Assembly: GCA_030762895.1 (NCBI GenBank)
Contig: CM061063.1
Span: 214,256,667 to 214,320,666 of the forward strand
DNA from: Sophora flavescens
Taxonomy: Eukaryota; Streptophyta; Magnoliopsida; Fabales; Fabaceae
Reading direction: 5' to 3'
Length of the DNA: 64,000 nt
Of the stretch, positions 46,095 through 57,925 are shown one piece after another (the stretch's first letter is position 1; every line of letters starts with the position of its first letter). The notes below the pieces were generated by a model. That model worked only from the letters and a program-made list of their open reading frames with translations, was not told where the DNA came from and searched no databases. The position numbers were made by a program, and so were the translations under genes.

Positions 46095-46979
46095 GTATTC
46101 ATTTCTCATGTAGTCTTTATAAGTTTCATCATGTTTAGATTGTTGCATTACATTATACCCTAGATTTTTGTTTGTTCTTCACTTACTGCATCCATTGTGA
46201 TTTCTGAATGTAAAGATCACCATTTGTTCAACGACTGAAATTCCTTTGGTAGCATAAGCTCCTTTCTTTTAGGCAGCTTTGTTATCATGAAACTCCTTTT
46301 GGATTGTTGACCTTTGTCGTATTTGTTGTCAAAATGTGACTCCTAAATTTCTAGTCTGTGTACTTGTGAGTTTAAAATGAAGTCTTAGCCAAAATGCAGC
46401 CTAATGGAATCCAAGGACTTGTATGTGTTAGGATTTTATTTAATGGATTCTGAGAGCAGTTGTGAATTTGTTGTCGGGACATGAACAATGCATTGATGGG
46501 GAGTCTGCCTGATAATATAAGTCTGGTTGAAGTTATTACATTATTCTATGCTTTTATATATCTTCCAAACATGTTTATATCAAAACAGATACCTGATACT
46601 AATTCTTTTCATTGATACAATCGTTTAGTTTTTCCACATTCTTTGTTTGCAATCTATCAAATTTACAAATGCATTTGTGATATAACACGATCAAGTTCAC
46701 CCATGAAGTATTGTTGTCTAGGACACATGACACAAGCCCTTCTTTAATAGCTTAAGCTTTTAGGTAGAGTGGTAATTCAGCATAGGATTAGAACCTAGTT
46801 GACCAGGTTATCTGGAATTTGATCCATATGGTCATAGTCTTATAATTGACATTTTGACACACGGTTGTGTACATTTGCAATTCAAGGTAATTGTGATTTT
46901 CTGGTCAATGTTGAAGTTGTGATTTTCTGCTTTGCACTTGTGAGTTATTTATTTGGTGAATTTTCCCTCTCCAATGCAG
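46095..46979. other. Intron-like sequence between captured fragments
   Basis: T-rich, non-coding plus-strand sequence between the splicing-factor exon and the desulfhydrase fragment. It is probably captured intron or downstream sequence. No further exon was recognised. Confidence 0.4.
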
Positions 46980-47131
46980 TTTTCCCCAATCAATTTGATA
47001 CCCATTCAAAATTTTTTTTTTAGTTACTTCTTGATGGCAGATGCTGTGGCCCAAGGCGCTGACTGTATCCTCCCAATTGGAGGCATTCAGAGCAACCATT
47101 TGAACTCATACTCAATGGATTTCCTTTCAAT
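46980..47131 (+). pseudogene. Captured exon of D-cysteine desulfhydrase (ACC-deaminase family)
   Basis: The frame YFLMADAVAQGADCILPIGG IQSNH is diagnostic for the PLP-dependent D-cysteine desulfhydrase/ACC deaminase family, near the N-terminal part of the enzyme. Two possible acceptors precede it (46979 and 47023) and a GTGAGT donor follows at 47132. After IQSNH the reading departs from the family (LNSYSMDF), so the fragment is joined to unrelated sequence. Only about 25 residues are recognisable. The parent enzyme degrades D-cysteine to H2S, pyruvate and ammonia. Confidence 0.65.
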
Positions 47132-47281
47132 GTGAGTCTTGGAATCAAGTTACATGCCATACAGTAAAACCAGTCTGATACAAATATAACCGTTTGTTTC
47201 ATCATCATAATTATTACTATAATTATAACCATTACATTTGTTTTTTGATGTGTTTATTGTTGTTAATTTGTTTATTGCCAG

Positions 47282-47490
47282 AGACCCGTGAAGAGAAACA
47301 ACCAGCTGAGGGCTTTGTCAACCAAGGTATGTCAATTATGATTATGACATTTGATTTCCCTTTATGTAACATTATAGATTATGGGACCTCATTTGTCTTA
47401 AAAAATTGTACTTGCAAGAGTTGCAACTGAAAAGAGGATGTCACTAATCAAAGCATGGGAAGAAAGTGAGAAGTCAAAAGCAGAAAACAA
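47282..47490 (+). pseudogene. Captured remorin exons
   Basis: A short exon (47282-47326, ETREEKQPAEGFVNQ) lies between an acceptor and GTATGT donor. The next fragment (about 47411-47490) reads LARVATEKRMSLIKAW and EESEKSKAEN, then a GTAAGA donor; this is the start of the conserved remorin C-terminal domain. Remorins are plasma-membrane nanodomain proteins of plant immunity and symbiosis. The remaining coiled coil and the C-terminal anchor are missing. The sequence just upstream of LARVAT (AAAAATTGTA) lacks a clean acceptor, so the second piece may be truncated at its 5' end. Confidence 0.7.
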
Positions 47491-48505
47491 GTAAGACCCC
47501 TTCACCACTTCAAATGTTATGTGGATTTACTATTGTCAAATAATTGTTAGTCATTCATTCACTCACCTTAATCGTACTGATTAATCAAAATAACATCAAA
47601 TTGATAGCATGAAGTTTCAAATCTACCTTTTATTGATTTATTTTTATACCGGAAAACTGCTTCAAATGGTATGATCTCTGATTTTCTTTTAATAAAGAGA
47701 TCCTAATTGGTTTCAGTATAGATTGAGATGTAGCTGCAAATTTATAATCGTAATTGAATGGTGTGAATTATGTGGTCCCTGCACATGACAATGCCTTTCA
47801 TGCGTGCATATATGATATAATATATAATCATATGTGACACAAGTTGACAAGTATTCATCACTGCTTTCCTTGTTCATACAGGGGTTGCAACACCTAGTAA
47901 TTTCCATCGAAAACAATTCTTTGCCATGGAAAAATGGACACTTACAATTTTGAGGTTATACTGGTTACATTTCAGATATTTACTCTCAGTTTCAAGTTTT
48001 TTTGTTTTTTAACTGCAACAGATTATTCTCTTTCAACAGATTATGCCAGCAGTTAAATGCCTATTCTCATTCTCACTGCTTAAGTATCTTCATTTGGTAC
48101 ATAACACATAAAAAAGAGGAATCATATCAGTTGAATATGATGTTCACTTGTTCTAGTTCCTTGAATGAATAATTTATGGTTCTAAAGACGCTTCATGGAT
48201 AATTCCTCAAATCAGCTTAGGCTAAAAACAAAAACATCCAGCTTCTGTTGCATGTGATTAGATTAATCAGATTAAGACCTATTTCTTTCCTTGTCATTCA
48301 TTTGATTCTTTCAGGTTCAGTAGTGTTTCCTTTCCCGCTTCATGGTTGGAAATCCATTCTTTTAATTTAGTATTGCAAAAAATGTAATTTTTCAGACCTC
48401 TCACATTTTGAGTATTGTGTCGCCAAATCAGGTAATGATGCAAATTATAGTGATACTTATAATTTGTGAGGATATTATTAATTTTTAATTGACTTGTTTG
48501 TGCAG
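47491..48505. other. Non-coding spacer between captured fragments
   Basis: AT-rich, no recognised exon. Probably intron or intergenic sequence of the captured loci. Confidence 0.4.
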
Positions 48506-48870
48506 GAGGGTATTTGAAGTTTGCTGATGGATTGGTAAAAATTCACCACCTTATAAATTTAAGTAAAACTATACATATAAACTAATGAAAGCTTAGAGTT
48601 TGTTTTAATTTGGTTATTCATGAATATAGGAACAGAAGACTTGGTGTATAGCAAGGTTTTCAGTAAATGATTATGAACTAATGTCTAACATTGATTTTGC
48701 TTACAATCACGTGAATTGCACTATGATCCAACAAGGTGGTCCCTGCTTCAACCCTGACAATCTCTTAGGCCATGCCTCTACTGCCATGAACGAGTACTAT
48801 GCAGAGAATGGAAGAAACAATTGGAATTGATATTTTGCTGGCACTGGCCTCATTGTTGTCACTAACCCAA
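48506..48870 (+). pseudogene. Captured X8 (CBM43) domain of a callose-binding protein
   Basis: A 29-base exon (48506-48534) and a larger exon (48630-48870) are bounded by good acceptor and donor sites. The larger reads EQKTWCIARFSVNDYELMSN, then IQQGGPCFNPDNLLGHASTA and MNEYYAENGRNNWN, followed by a TGA (48828-48830) and YFAGTGLIVVTNPS. This is the X8/CBM43 fold of plasmodesmal callose-binding proteins and some beta-1,3-glucanases. The stop replaces the conserved Cys-x position after NWN, so the domain is disrupted. A later exon should follow; the copia element interrupts the region at 49314. Confidence 0.75.
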
Positions 48871-49308
48871 GTAAGCCATTTATTATGCTCTATAAATAAG
48901 ACCTCGTTCACTTTTGATGTAAATTTTTACATGGAACTTAAGTTGATTTTTGATACTATCTATCTGGCAATATGGTTGGAGCCATATTTTACACAACTTA
49001 GATCTTAGTAATAATCTAATGCTAGGGTGATAAGGTAATCGGTTTGTTATAGTGGCTTACTGCCAATTTAAGTTTTTGTTATGTACATTTTTTGTATGAT
49101 CAATAGAATGTCTATAAGTGTGACACAAGTTTGTATAAGGTTTCATGTCCACTCACCCAGCTTTTAAAATATGACGCTGTACTTTCATGCATAATATCTC
49201 CAGTAGTGTCATTTTGCCTTAAATTCTGTCTTTGTCTGCATCCCCTGAATGTTGGGGTAATACTCACATATTTACTTATAAACAATATGGGGCAGAGAAG
49301 GAAATGTG
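48871..49308. other. CACTA-1 spacer before Copia-2
   Basis: Non-coding sequence following the X8 exon donor, probably captured intron. It ends at the AAAGT target duplication of Copia-2 (49309-49313). Confidence 0.5.
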
Positions 49309-49313
49309 AAAGT

Positions 49314-50896
49314 TGTAAGACTAAGCCCTCATTCATATTTTGATGTATGATAAACAAAGTGTATTTTGCAATAAGATTTTTGATTTTGACTATGTACTCA
49401 TTACGTGTTAAGTTGCATGCAAGATCACTCATGAACAAAGAAGCTGACGTCCAACAAAGCAAAACAAGCTGACGTCTAACCAAGTAAAACAAGCAAACGA
49501 AGGGATAAAAAGCTGGCGTCCACTAAAGTACAACAAGAAGAGCTCGTCCAACAAAAAGAGCTCATCTAACAAGAAGAGCGCTTCCATTGAAAGTAATGGA
49601 GGAGCTCGTCTGCTGATGTGGCACATATAGCTCGTCTAACAAGAAGAGCGTGTCAACTGAAAGTAACAGAAGAGCTCGTCTGCTGATGTGGTACATATAG
49701 CTCGTCTAACAAGAAGAGTGCGTCCACTGAAAGTAACAGAAGAGCTCGTCTATTGACGTGGCACATGGAGCTCGTCTACTGAAGTAAAAAAAAAAAGGAG
49801 AGTTCGTCTACTAAAAGTGGCAAATGGAGCTCGTCTACTAATGATACGCGCTTTGGACTTACTAAGATCTTAATGAGAAGCCCCGTCCACTAACATGGCA
49901 TATGAAACTCGTCTACCAGTTGAAGCATGTCCAATAACTTGTGTTAGCACTCCCGTCTACTGACGTGGTAAAATGGACGCGGCTATTTGTTATTCTTTCA
50001 GATAGAAACGGATATTTTACTCTTCAATTAGACTTGGCTATCCTTTCAGATGGAAACGGTTATTTTTTGAGAAGGACGCAAACTCTACAAGAATCAACAG
50101 AATCTCATTTCAAGAACAAGAATCAAGAAAACAGATTTTGTTAAATCAGATCCAAATCTGTTTTAAATGATCCCAACGACTATAATTTGTCTTCTATATA
50201 AAGAGGGATCAAAGGAACACTTTTCATGAACCTAACTCATTCTGATTGTGAAACTATGAAAGATCCAAAAGTGCTTCATCTATGAGAAAAGTGTGATATT
50301 AGTTAGAACTTCAATTTGTATAATCAGACTTTTAGAGTCTTTCTTCTACTCAATTCTTTTCGTGAATTAGTGTGATTAAGAGAGGGTATCTCTTAGGCTT
50401 GAACAAGGATAGAAGGGATCCTTGGGTATAGAAAAACAAGTGTGCTTTCTGGTGAATTCTTGATCAAGGAGGTTATCATTGTGTTGCTGTAATTGGAATT
50501 TTGTAATTGCTGATTATAATGGAGAAAACTACAGAGGTGTGGGACTGGATGTAGGCTTACCAGAGGAGGTAGCCGAACCAGGATAAATCGGTTTGCGTGT
50601 TCTTCTCATCTCTAAACTCCATATACTTGTTATATGCACTTGTGAGTTGTGAATGAGTTTTAAGAATACTTGTTAACTTGAATCTTTGATCTACAATCTG
50701 TGTTAAACTTGTTATTACTTCTTATAATTCTTCTTAACATCATCACTTGTTCCATAACCTGATTCTTGGGAATTAAAATTGAGTGAAAACCAATTTTCTT
50801 TAAAGAAACACTGTCTTGCTTTAAATTGTTGAAATTTTTTCAATATCTTAATTCACCCCCCCCCCCCCCCTCTTGAGATCGTAGCCACTACCAACA
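49314..50896 (+). repeat. Copia-2 5' LTR
   Basis: Contains repeated GAGCTCGTCTACT / AGCTCGTCTAACAAGAAGAG units (about 49520-49930), a probable TATA (TCTATATAAAGAGG near 50193), and a 14-base C-run (50857-50870) close to the end. The same C-run is 6 bases in the 3' LTR, showing slippage since insertion. Confidence 0.95.
50193..50206 (+). promoter_or_regulatory. Probable TATA box of the Copia-2 LTR
   Basis: TTCTATATAAAGAGGG, conserved in the 3' LTR near 57198 as TTTATATAAAGAGG. It lies after the GCTCGTC repeats, consistent with U3 enhancer repeats, then TATA, then R. Confidence 0.6.
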
Positions 50897-50898
50897 AT

Positions 50899-50910
50899 TG
50901 GCATCAGGGC
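50899..50910 (+). other. Copia-2 primer-binding site
   Basis: TGGCATCAGGGC, two bases after the LTR end; similar to the complement of initiator tRNA-Met (TGGTATCAGAGC), with two differences. The Copia-1 site has one. Confidence 0.85.
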
Positions 50911-50946
50911 TAAAACTCTTGTTACAAAGGTTAATAGCTTCAAGAG

Positions 50947-52698
50947 ATGGCTACAAATGATATCCTGGGTGATGGGGCTTCACTCACTAGACCCCCTGCC
51001 TTTAATGGCTCTCAATACATGTATTGGAAAGAGAGAATGCTTATCTTTCTTGAGGCTGCAGGTTTAGATGTATTAGATGCTGTTGAAAATGGTCCCTATG
51101 TTCCATTTATTTTTGATACTAAGGGAAATAAACAAACTAAACCAAAAGATGACTGGAATGATGATGATAAAAGAAGAGTTGGTTATAATGCTAAGGCAAA
51201 AAATATTATAACAGCTGCTTTGAATTATGATGAGTTTTTCAGGGTCTCCAATTGCAAAACGGTAAAGCAAATGTGGGATACTCTTCAACTCACTCATGAA
51301 GGAACCAACGATGCGAAAAGAGCAAGAATGAATGCACTAGTCCATGAATATGAACTCTTTCACATGAAGAATGGTGAGGAGATAGATGAACTGCAAAAGA
51401 GGTTTACACACATTGTGAACCAGCTAGAAGGACTCGGACATACAATCACATATGAGAAAAAGATTAACAAGATAATGAGATGTTTGAGTAGTGAATGGCA
51501 GCCAAAAATTACTGCAATTGCTGAAGCAAATGATCTAGACACCATGCAGATTGCTACTTTATTTGGCAAGTTGAAAGAACACGAATTGGAACTCAATAGA
51601 TTGAAAAGTCATGAAGATAAGGAGAAAAAGAAGAAAGGACTCTCACTCAAGGCTCATATCTCCAAAGAATCAATAGAAAGTGATGAAGATGAACACCTTG
51701 ATGAAAGTGAAGAATCCGAAGAAGAAGACATGTGATTGCTTGTGAGGAAATTTAGAAGATTCATAAAAAAGAATAGAAATAAGAAGCAATTCAGTTTTCC
51801 TACCAAAAAGAACACGAACAAAGGTGAAAGCTCTTCCTCAACAATCAAATGCTTTGAATGTGGAAAGCTTGGACACTACAAAAATGAATGTCCAAAGCTA
51901 CAAAAGAAAGAAAAGTATGAGAAGAATGACAACAAAGAGAAGAAAGGAAGAAAGCCTAGAAGAGCATACATAGCTTGGGAAGAAAATGATATGGATTCCA
52001 CTAGTAGTGAATCTGAAAATGAAGAAGCCAACCTATGTCTCATGGCAAATCAACAAAGTGATAGTGAAACTGAGGTAAATGATTCTTCTCCTACCTATGA
52101 TGAGTTACAAGATGCTTTTGATGAATTGCATGAAGAATATGTTAAAATTGGTAAACAAATATATTCTAGGAAGATCATCGCAAAACAATATAGTGACTCT
52201 ACATCTTTGTAAATAAAGCTTAAAGAACTAGAAGCTGAAAATTCAAAATTACTTACATCTAGTTCAATTTGCACCAAATGCACTACACTAGAAAAGGAAG
52301 TTGAAAAACTGAATACAACTCAATCTAAGTTTAATTTGGATAGAGATAACTTGAATGCCATATTAGGACAGCAAAAGGGTGTGTATGACAAAGCTGAAAT
52401 TGGATATAAGACAATGGTACATGAAAAATCTTTTAAGAAGCTTTTTGTTGCACCTATTTCCTCAACTAGTCCTTTTGTTAAATGCTATTATTGTCTAAAG
52501 AAAGTCATACAGATGCTACTTTTAGACTTAGAAAGAACATTCATGTTGGCATTAAACAAATTTGGGTTCCAAAAGGAACTTATGTTGCTACTAACACCAA
52601 AGGACCCAACCAGATTTGGGTACCTAAAGGAAAAGTATAAAAAAATTTGTTTTGTAGGTGTGTTTGAAGGCCAAAACCTCAAGCTGGTTTTTAGATAG
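50947..52698 (+). pseudogene. Copia-2 gag
   Basis: ATG at 50947 opens MATNDILGDGASLTRPPAFN, then the gag core with YWKERMLIFLEAAGLDVLDA and the UBN2-like region (MWDTLQLTHEGTNDAKRARM). A TGA at 51733-51735 follows EESEEEDM; the same frame continues with a CCHC knuckle CFECGKLGHYKNEC (about 51850-51893), then acidic sequence and a stop at 52210-52212. A coiled-coil region with cysteine pair SICTKCTTLEKEVEKL (about 52265-52310) follows. A second zinc module starts CYYCLKK near 52485 but loses frame there; Copia-1 keeps it as CNFCARKGHTASTC. The gag is therefore unusually long, with two CCHC modules separated by a coiled coil. Confidence 0.85.
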
Positions 52699-54795
52699 TG
52701 GCTGCTCCAAACACATGACCGGAGACATCACAAAATTTACATCTTTCACTCCCAAAGAAGGTGGAAGCGTCACCTATGGAGACAACAACAAAGGAAGAAT
52801 TCTTGGCGTTGGAACAATAGGAAAAAGTCTAGCAATCAAGATTGAGGATGTTCTCTATGTGGAAGGGCTCAAACACAATCTACTAAGTTAAGCCAATTAT
52901 GTGATAAAGGCTACAAGGTAAACTTTAACTCAAATTTGTGTACGATCGAATCCATTCATGATAATAACATAAAATTGATTGGAAATAGAATCAATAACAT
53001 CTATATGCTAGACTTAGACAATTTAATTTCTAATGATGTATGTTGCTTAATTTCCAAAGAAGATGAAAATTGGCTTTGGCATAGGAGAATAGCTCACATT
53101 CATATGGATCACTTGAATAAATTGATTTCCAAAGAACTTGTAATTGGTTTACCAAATAAAAAGTTTGTTAAATAAGGCTTATGTGATGCATGCCAAAAGG
53201 GTAAACAAGTGAAAACCTCATTTAAGGCTAAAAACACTGTTTCAACTAGTAGACCCTTACAATTGCTGCACATGGACCTTTATGGACCTTCTAGGACGAA
53301 AAGCTTTGGCGGAAATCTTTATGCTCTTGTAATTGTTGACGACTTCTCTAGATTTTCTTGGACCTATTTTTTAGCACAAAAGAATGAAGCTTTTAAAGCT
53401 TTTAAGAAAATGGCTAAGGTTGTTCAAAATGAGAAAGACGTGAAAATTGTTTCAATGAGGAGTGACCATGGAGGAGAATTCCAAAATGAGGAGTTTGATA
53501 ACTTTTGTGATGAACATGGTATAAAACGCAATTTTTATGCACCTAGAACTCCACAACAAAATGGAGTAGTTGAGAGGAAAAATTGGTCACTTGAAGAACT
53601 TGCTAGAACCATGTTAAGTGACTCTAATTTACCAAAGTATTTTTGGGCTGATGTTGTGAGTACTGCATGTTATGTTTTAAATAGAGTTCTAATAAGGCCA
53701 ATTTTGAAGAAAACTCCATATGAACTTTACAAGGGAAGAAAACCTAACATTTCTCATTTTCATGTCTTTGGTTGTAAATGTTTTGTGCTAAATAATGGCA
53801 AGGATAATCTTGGGAAATTTGATCCCAAATCTGATGCGGGTATTTTCCTAGGTTATTCATTAACTAGCAAAGCATATAGAGTGTTTAATAAGCATACTTT
53901 ATCAATGGAAGAATCTGTTCACATAACATTTGATGAGTCTAACCCCAAAAGGTTGGGAAAGGACATTTTTGATGATGCAAAAACTCTTGAGGATGAAGTG
54001 AAATCTGATGAAGGAAAAGAGAGCAACAAGGAAAAGGAAGATGAAGAGAGCAATAAAAAACCTCAAGCAGAACTTCAACAAGAATATCTTCCTAAGGAGT
54101 GGCAAGCTTCAAAGAATCATCCCCTAGACAATATAATTGGTGAGATCACCAAAGGGTTAACCACTAGAAACTCTTTAAGGAATATTTGCAATACCATGGC
54201 GTTTGCATCTCAAATAGAACCAAAATGTGTTGATGATCCTATTAATGATGAACATTGGATGATTGCAATGCAAGAGGAGTTAAATCAATTTAAAAGGAAC
54301 AAAGTTTGGGATTTAGTTCCAAAACCCAAAAGTAACCAAATAATCGGAACTAAATGGGTGTTTAGAAACAAAATGGATGAGAATGGAATAATAGTAAGAA
54401 ACAAGGCTAGACTAGTAGCTAAGGGATATAATCAAGAAGAAGGAATTGATTATGATGAAACATATGCTCCCGTAGCTAGATTAGAAGCCATAAGAATGCT
54501 CTTAGCCTATGCATGTATAATGAACTTTAAACTGTACCAAATGGATGTGAAAAGTGCCTTTTTAAATGGAATAATACAAGAGGAAGTATATGTAAGTCAA
54601 CCCCCTGACTTTGTTGATAGTGAGTTCCCAAATCATGTCTATAAACTGACTAAATCCCTCTATGGACTCAAGCAAGCTCCTAGAGCTTGGTATGAGAGGT
54701 TAAGCAATTTTCTCCTAGAGAAAGGCTTTAAAAGAGGAAAAGTTGATACAACGCTATTTACTAAAACAAAAGCACACAATATCTTACTTGTTTAA
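52658..54795 (+). pseudogene. Copia-2 protease, integrase and N-terminal reverse transcriptase
   Basis: The protease signature is FLDSGCSKHMTGDITKF (about 52690-52740), ending GLKHNLLS and a stop near 52889. The integrase zinc region (HRRIAHIHMDHLNKL) and a stop at 53173-53175 come next. A long frame then runs 53209-54795 with the integrase triad (LHMDLYGP; RSDHGGEF; NGVVERKN) and reverse transcriptase through GTKWVFRNKMDENG, QMDVKSAFLNG and SLYGLKQAPRAWYERL. It ends in a TAA at 54793-54795, immediately before the catalytic YVDD. One residue of the usual ERKNRS motif is changed (ERKNWS). Confidence 0.9.
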
Positions 54796-55749
54796 ATATA
54801 TGTTGATGACATTATTTTTGGTGCTACTAATGAGTCTTTATGCAAGGAATTTGGTGAACTAATGCAAAGTGAATTTGAAATATCCATGATGGGAGAGCTT
54901 ACCTTCTTTCTTGGACTTCAAATTAAACAATGCCAAGATGGAACCTTCATAAGCCAAACAAAGTATTGCAAGGAACTACTAAAGAAGTTTGGAATCGAAA
55001 GCGCAAAGGAAATGGCAACACCAATGAGTCTAGCCTGCTACTTGGACAAAGATGAACATGGTAAATCTATAGATGTATCCAAGTATAGAGGTATTATCGG
55101 ATCCTTACTTTATCTCACTGCAAGTAGGCCAGATATAATGTTTAATGTGTGTCTGTGTGCAAGGTATCAAGCTAATCCTAAAGAATCACATCTTACTGCA
55201 GTTAAAAGAATCATGAAGTATCTTTTAGGAACAAAAGAAATGGGGTTGTGGTATCCCAAGGGATCCACTTGCACATTAATAGGATATTCTGACTCTGACT
55301 TTGCTAGATGCAAGTTAGATAGGAAAAGCACAAGTGGAACATGCCATTTATTAGGAAATTCCCTAGTGTCCTGGTTTAGTAAAAAGCAAACTAGTATGGC
55401 CTTATCCACAGCTGAAGCAGAATATGTTGCAGCTGGGAGTTGTTGTGCTCAAATCCTATGGATGAAACAACAATTAATTGACTATGGCATTTATCTGGAT
55501 CATATACCAATAAAGTGTGATAACACTAGTGCAATTAATCTAACAAAGAACCTAATTATGAACTCAAGAACCAAGCATATTGAAATTAGGCATCATTTTA
55601 TCAGGGATCATATTCAAAGTGGTGATGTTGTGATTGAACATATAGATACAACCAAGCAACTAGCTGATATATTCACCAAACCACTAAATAAGGAGAGTTT
55701 CTTCTTTATAAGAAGGGAACTTGGCATAATTGATCCTCAAAATAATTGA
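54796..55749 (+). pseudogene. Copia-2 reverse transcriptase palm and RNase H
   Basis: Directly after the stop the frame gives IYVDDIIFGATNESL, then MMGELTFFLGLQIKQ and the connection domain. RNase H follows: LIGYSDSDFARCKLDRKSTS (first Asp), ALSTAEAEYVAAGSCCAQ (Glu), KCDNTSAINLTKN (Asp) and the C-terminal DIFTKPLNKESFFFIRRELG. The end at 55749 is natural. This half is intact from 54862. Confidence 0.9.
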
Positions 55750-56302
55750 TATCAGATGTTATTTTCTTATAATATAGTCAATATGGCAAGCGAGGCAGCA
55801 CAAGATGCTGAAAATTATGAAGGACATGGGTAAGATGCTTTTATCTAGTCTCAGTTTAGACTAAGTGCCCTTAAGTGTCTGTAATTCCTTTTTTTTATTT
55901 TAGTGTTTTAGATGTTTTGATGTATTGCATAAGTTCTGAAATGATTTATTATCAATGAATGCAAGACTGTTTTTCAGTTTGATTTCAATATTCTCCATAG
56001 TTTCTTTTTGATAATGATAAAGAGGGAGAAAGATGAACCATACAACTATTAATTCTGTTTTGCATTTGCTGTAAAAAAAATTTCTGATACTTGAGTATGA
56101 ACTGCTTTGAAAAGACATACTTGAACTTATAATAAATGCAAGATGATTTTTTTTCATGATAGTTATATGATAACACTTGATCTTTTGAAAGATATCAATG
56201 ACACAGGGGAGGATGAAAATCACTCAAGAACCATGCTTACTGAATAGCTGTAGTCTAATTTCTTAATAACTAAGGTTAAGTATGGTAAGGTTTGTCATAA
56301 TC
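55750..56302. other. Copia-2 3' untranslated region
   Basis: About 550 bases between the RNase H stop and the polypurine tract. No env-like or other plausible ORF was seen, unlike env-bearing SIRE elements. Confidence 0.7.
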
Positions 56303-56316
56303 AAAAAGGGGGAGTT
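56303..56316 (+). other. Copia-2 polypurine tract
   Basis: AAAAAGGGGGAGT immediately before the 3' LTR TGTAAGAC; the expected plus-strand primer site. Confidence 0.85.
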
Positions 56317-57892
56317 TGTAAGACTAAGCCCTCATTCATGTTTTGATATATGACAAACAAAGTGTATTTTGCATAAGATTTTTGATTTTGACTATGTACT
56401 CATTACGTGTTAAGTTGCATGCAAGATCACTCATGAACAAAGAAGCTGACGTCTAACAAAGCAAAACAAGCTGACGTCTAACCAAGTAAAACAAGCAGAC
56501 GAAGGGATAAAAAGCTGGCGTCCACTAAAGTACAACAAGAAGAGCTCGTCCAACAAAAAGAGCTCGTCTAACAAGAAGAGCGCGTCCACTGAAAGTAACA
56601 TAGGAGCTCGTCTGCTGATGTGGCACATATAGCTCGTCTAACAAGAAGAGCGTGTCAACTGAAAGTAAAAGAAGAGCTCGTCTGCTGATGTGGCACATAT
56701 AGCTCGTCTAACAAGAAGGGCACATCCACTGAAAGTAACATAAGAGCTTGTCTGCTGACGTGGCACATGGAGCTCGTCTACTGAAGTGAAAAAAAAAAGG
56801 AGAGCTCGTCTACTAAAAGTGGCAAATGGAGCTCGTCTACTAATGATACACGCTTTGGACTTACTAAGATCTTAATGAGAAGCTCTGTCCACTAACATGG
56901 CATATGAAACTCGTCTACCAGTTGAAGCACGTCCAATAACTTGTGTTAGCACTCCCGTCTACTGACGTAGCAAAATGGATGCGCCTATTTGTTATTCTTT
57001 CAGATAGAAACGGATATTTTACTCTTCAATTAGACTTGGCTATCCTTTCAGATGGAAACGGTTTTTTTTTTCGAGAAGGACGCAAACTCTACAAGAATCA
57101 ATAGAATCTCATTTCAAGAACAAGAATCAAGAAAACAGATTTTGTTAAATCAGATCCAAATCTGTTTTAAATGATCCCAACGACTATAATTTGTCTTTTA
57201 TATAAAGAGGGATCAAAGGAACACTTTTCATGAACCTAACTCATTCTGATTGTGAAACTACGAAAGATCCAAATGTGTCGCATCTCTGAGAAAAGTGTGA
57301 TATTAGTTAGAACTTCAATTTGTATAATCAGACTTTTAGAGTCTTTCTTCTACTCAATTCTTTTTGTGAATTAGTGTGATTAAGAGAGGGTATCTCTTAG
57401 GTTTGAACAAGGATAGAAGGGATCCTTGGGTATAAAAAAGCAAGTGTGCTTTCTGGTGAGTTCTTGGGCAAGGAGGTTACCCTTGTGTTGCTGTAATTGG
57501 AATTTTGTAATTGCTGATTATAGTGGAGAAAACCACAGAGGTGTGGGACTGGATGTAGGCTTACCAGAGGAGGTAGCCGAACCAGGATAAATCGGTTTGC
57601 GTGTTCTTCTCATCTCTAAACTCCATATACTTGTTATATGCACTTGTGTGTTGTGAATGAATTTTAAGAATACTTGTTAACTTGAATCTTTGATCTACAA
57701 TCTATGTTAAACTCGTTATTACATCTTATAATTCTTCTTAACATCATCACTTGTTCCATAACCCGATTCTTGGGAATTAAAATTGAGTGAAAACCAATTT
57801 TCTTTAAAGAAACACTGTTTTGCTTTAAATTGTTGAAAAAGTTTTCAATATCTCAATTCACCCCCCTCTTGAGATCGTAGCCACTACCAACA
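56317..57892 (+). repeat. Copia-2 3' LTR
   Basis: Matches the 5' LTR along its length, with the same repeated GCTCGTC units and TATA. Differences are mostly transitions plus short homopolymer indels (T-run near 57065, C-run near 57862). Confidence 0.95.
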
Positions 57893-57925
57893 AAAGTTAA
57901 CTATTTATTTTTGGCTTATTTGTAG

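Larger units (their letters stand above)
49314..57892 (+). mobile_element. Copia-2: complete Ty1/copia element in CACTA-1
   Basis: LTRs of 1,583 bp (49314-50896) and 1,576 bp (56317-57892) both run TGTAAGACTAAGCC to CCACTACCAACA. A 5-bp target duplication AAAGT lies at 49309-49313 and 57893-57897. A primer-binding site, gag, protease, integrase, reverse transcriptase, RNase H and polypurine tract are all in order. In the first 310 bases I count about a dozen LTR differences. Total length 8,579 bp. Several stops and frameshifts make it non-autonomous. No env-like ORF lies between RNase H and the 3' LTR. Confidence 0.95.

Noticed and set aside
45583..46102. Minus frames rich in Ser/Phe/Pro opposite the RS domain
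   Set aside because: Low-complexity antisense of the Arg/Ser/Glu repeat of the captured splicing-factor exon.
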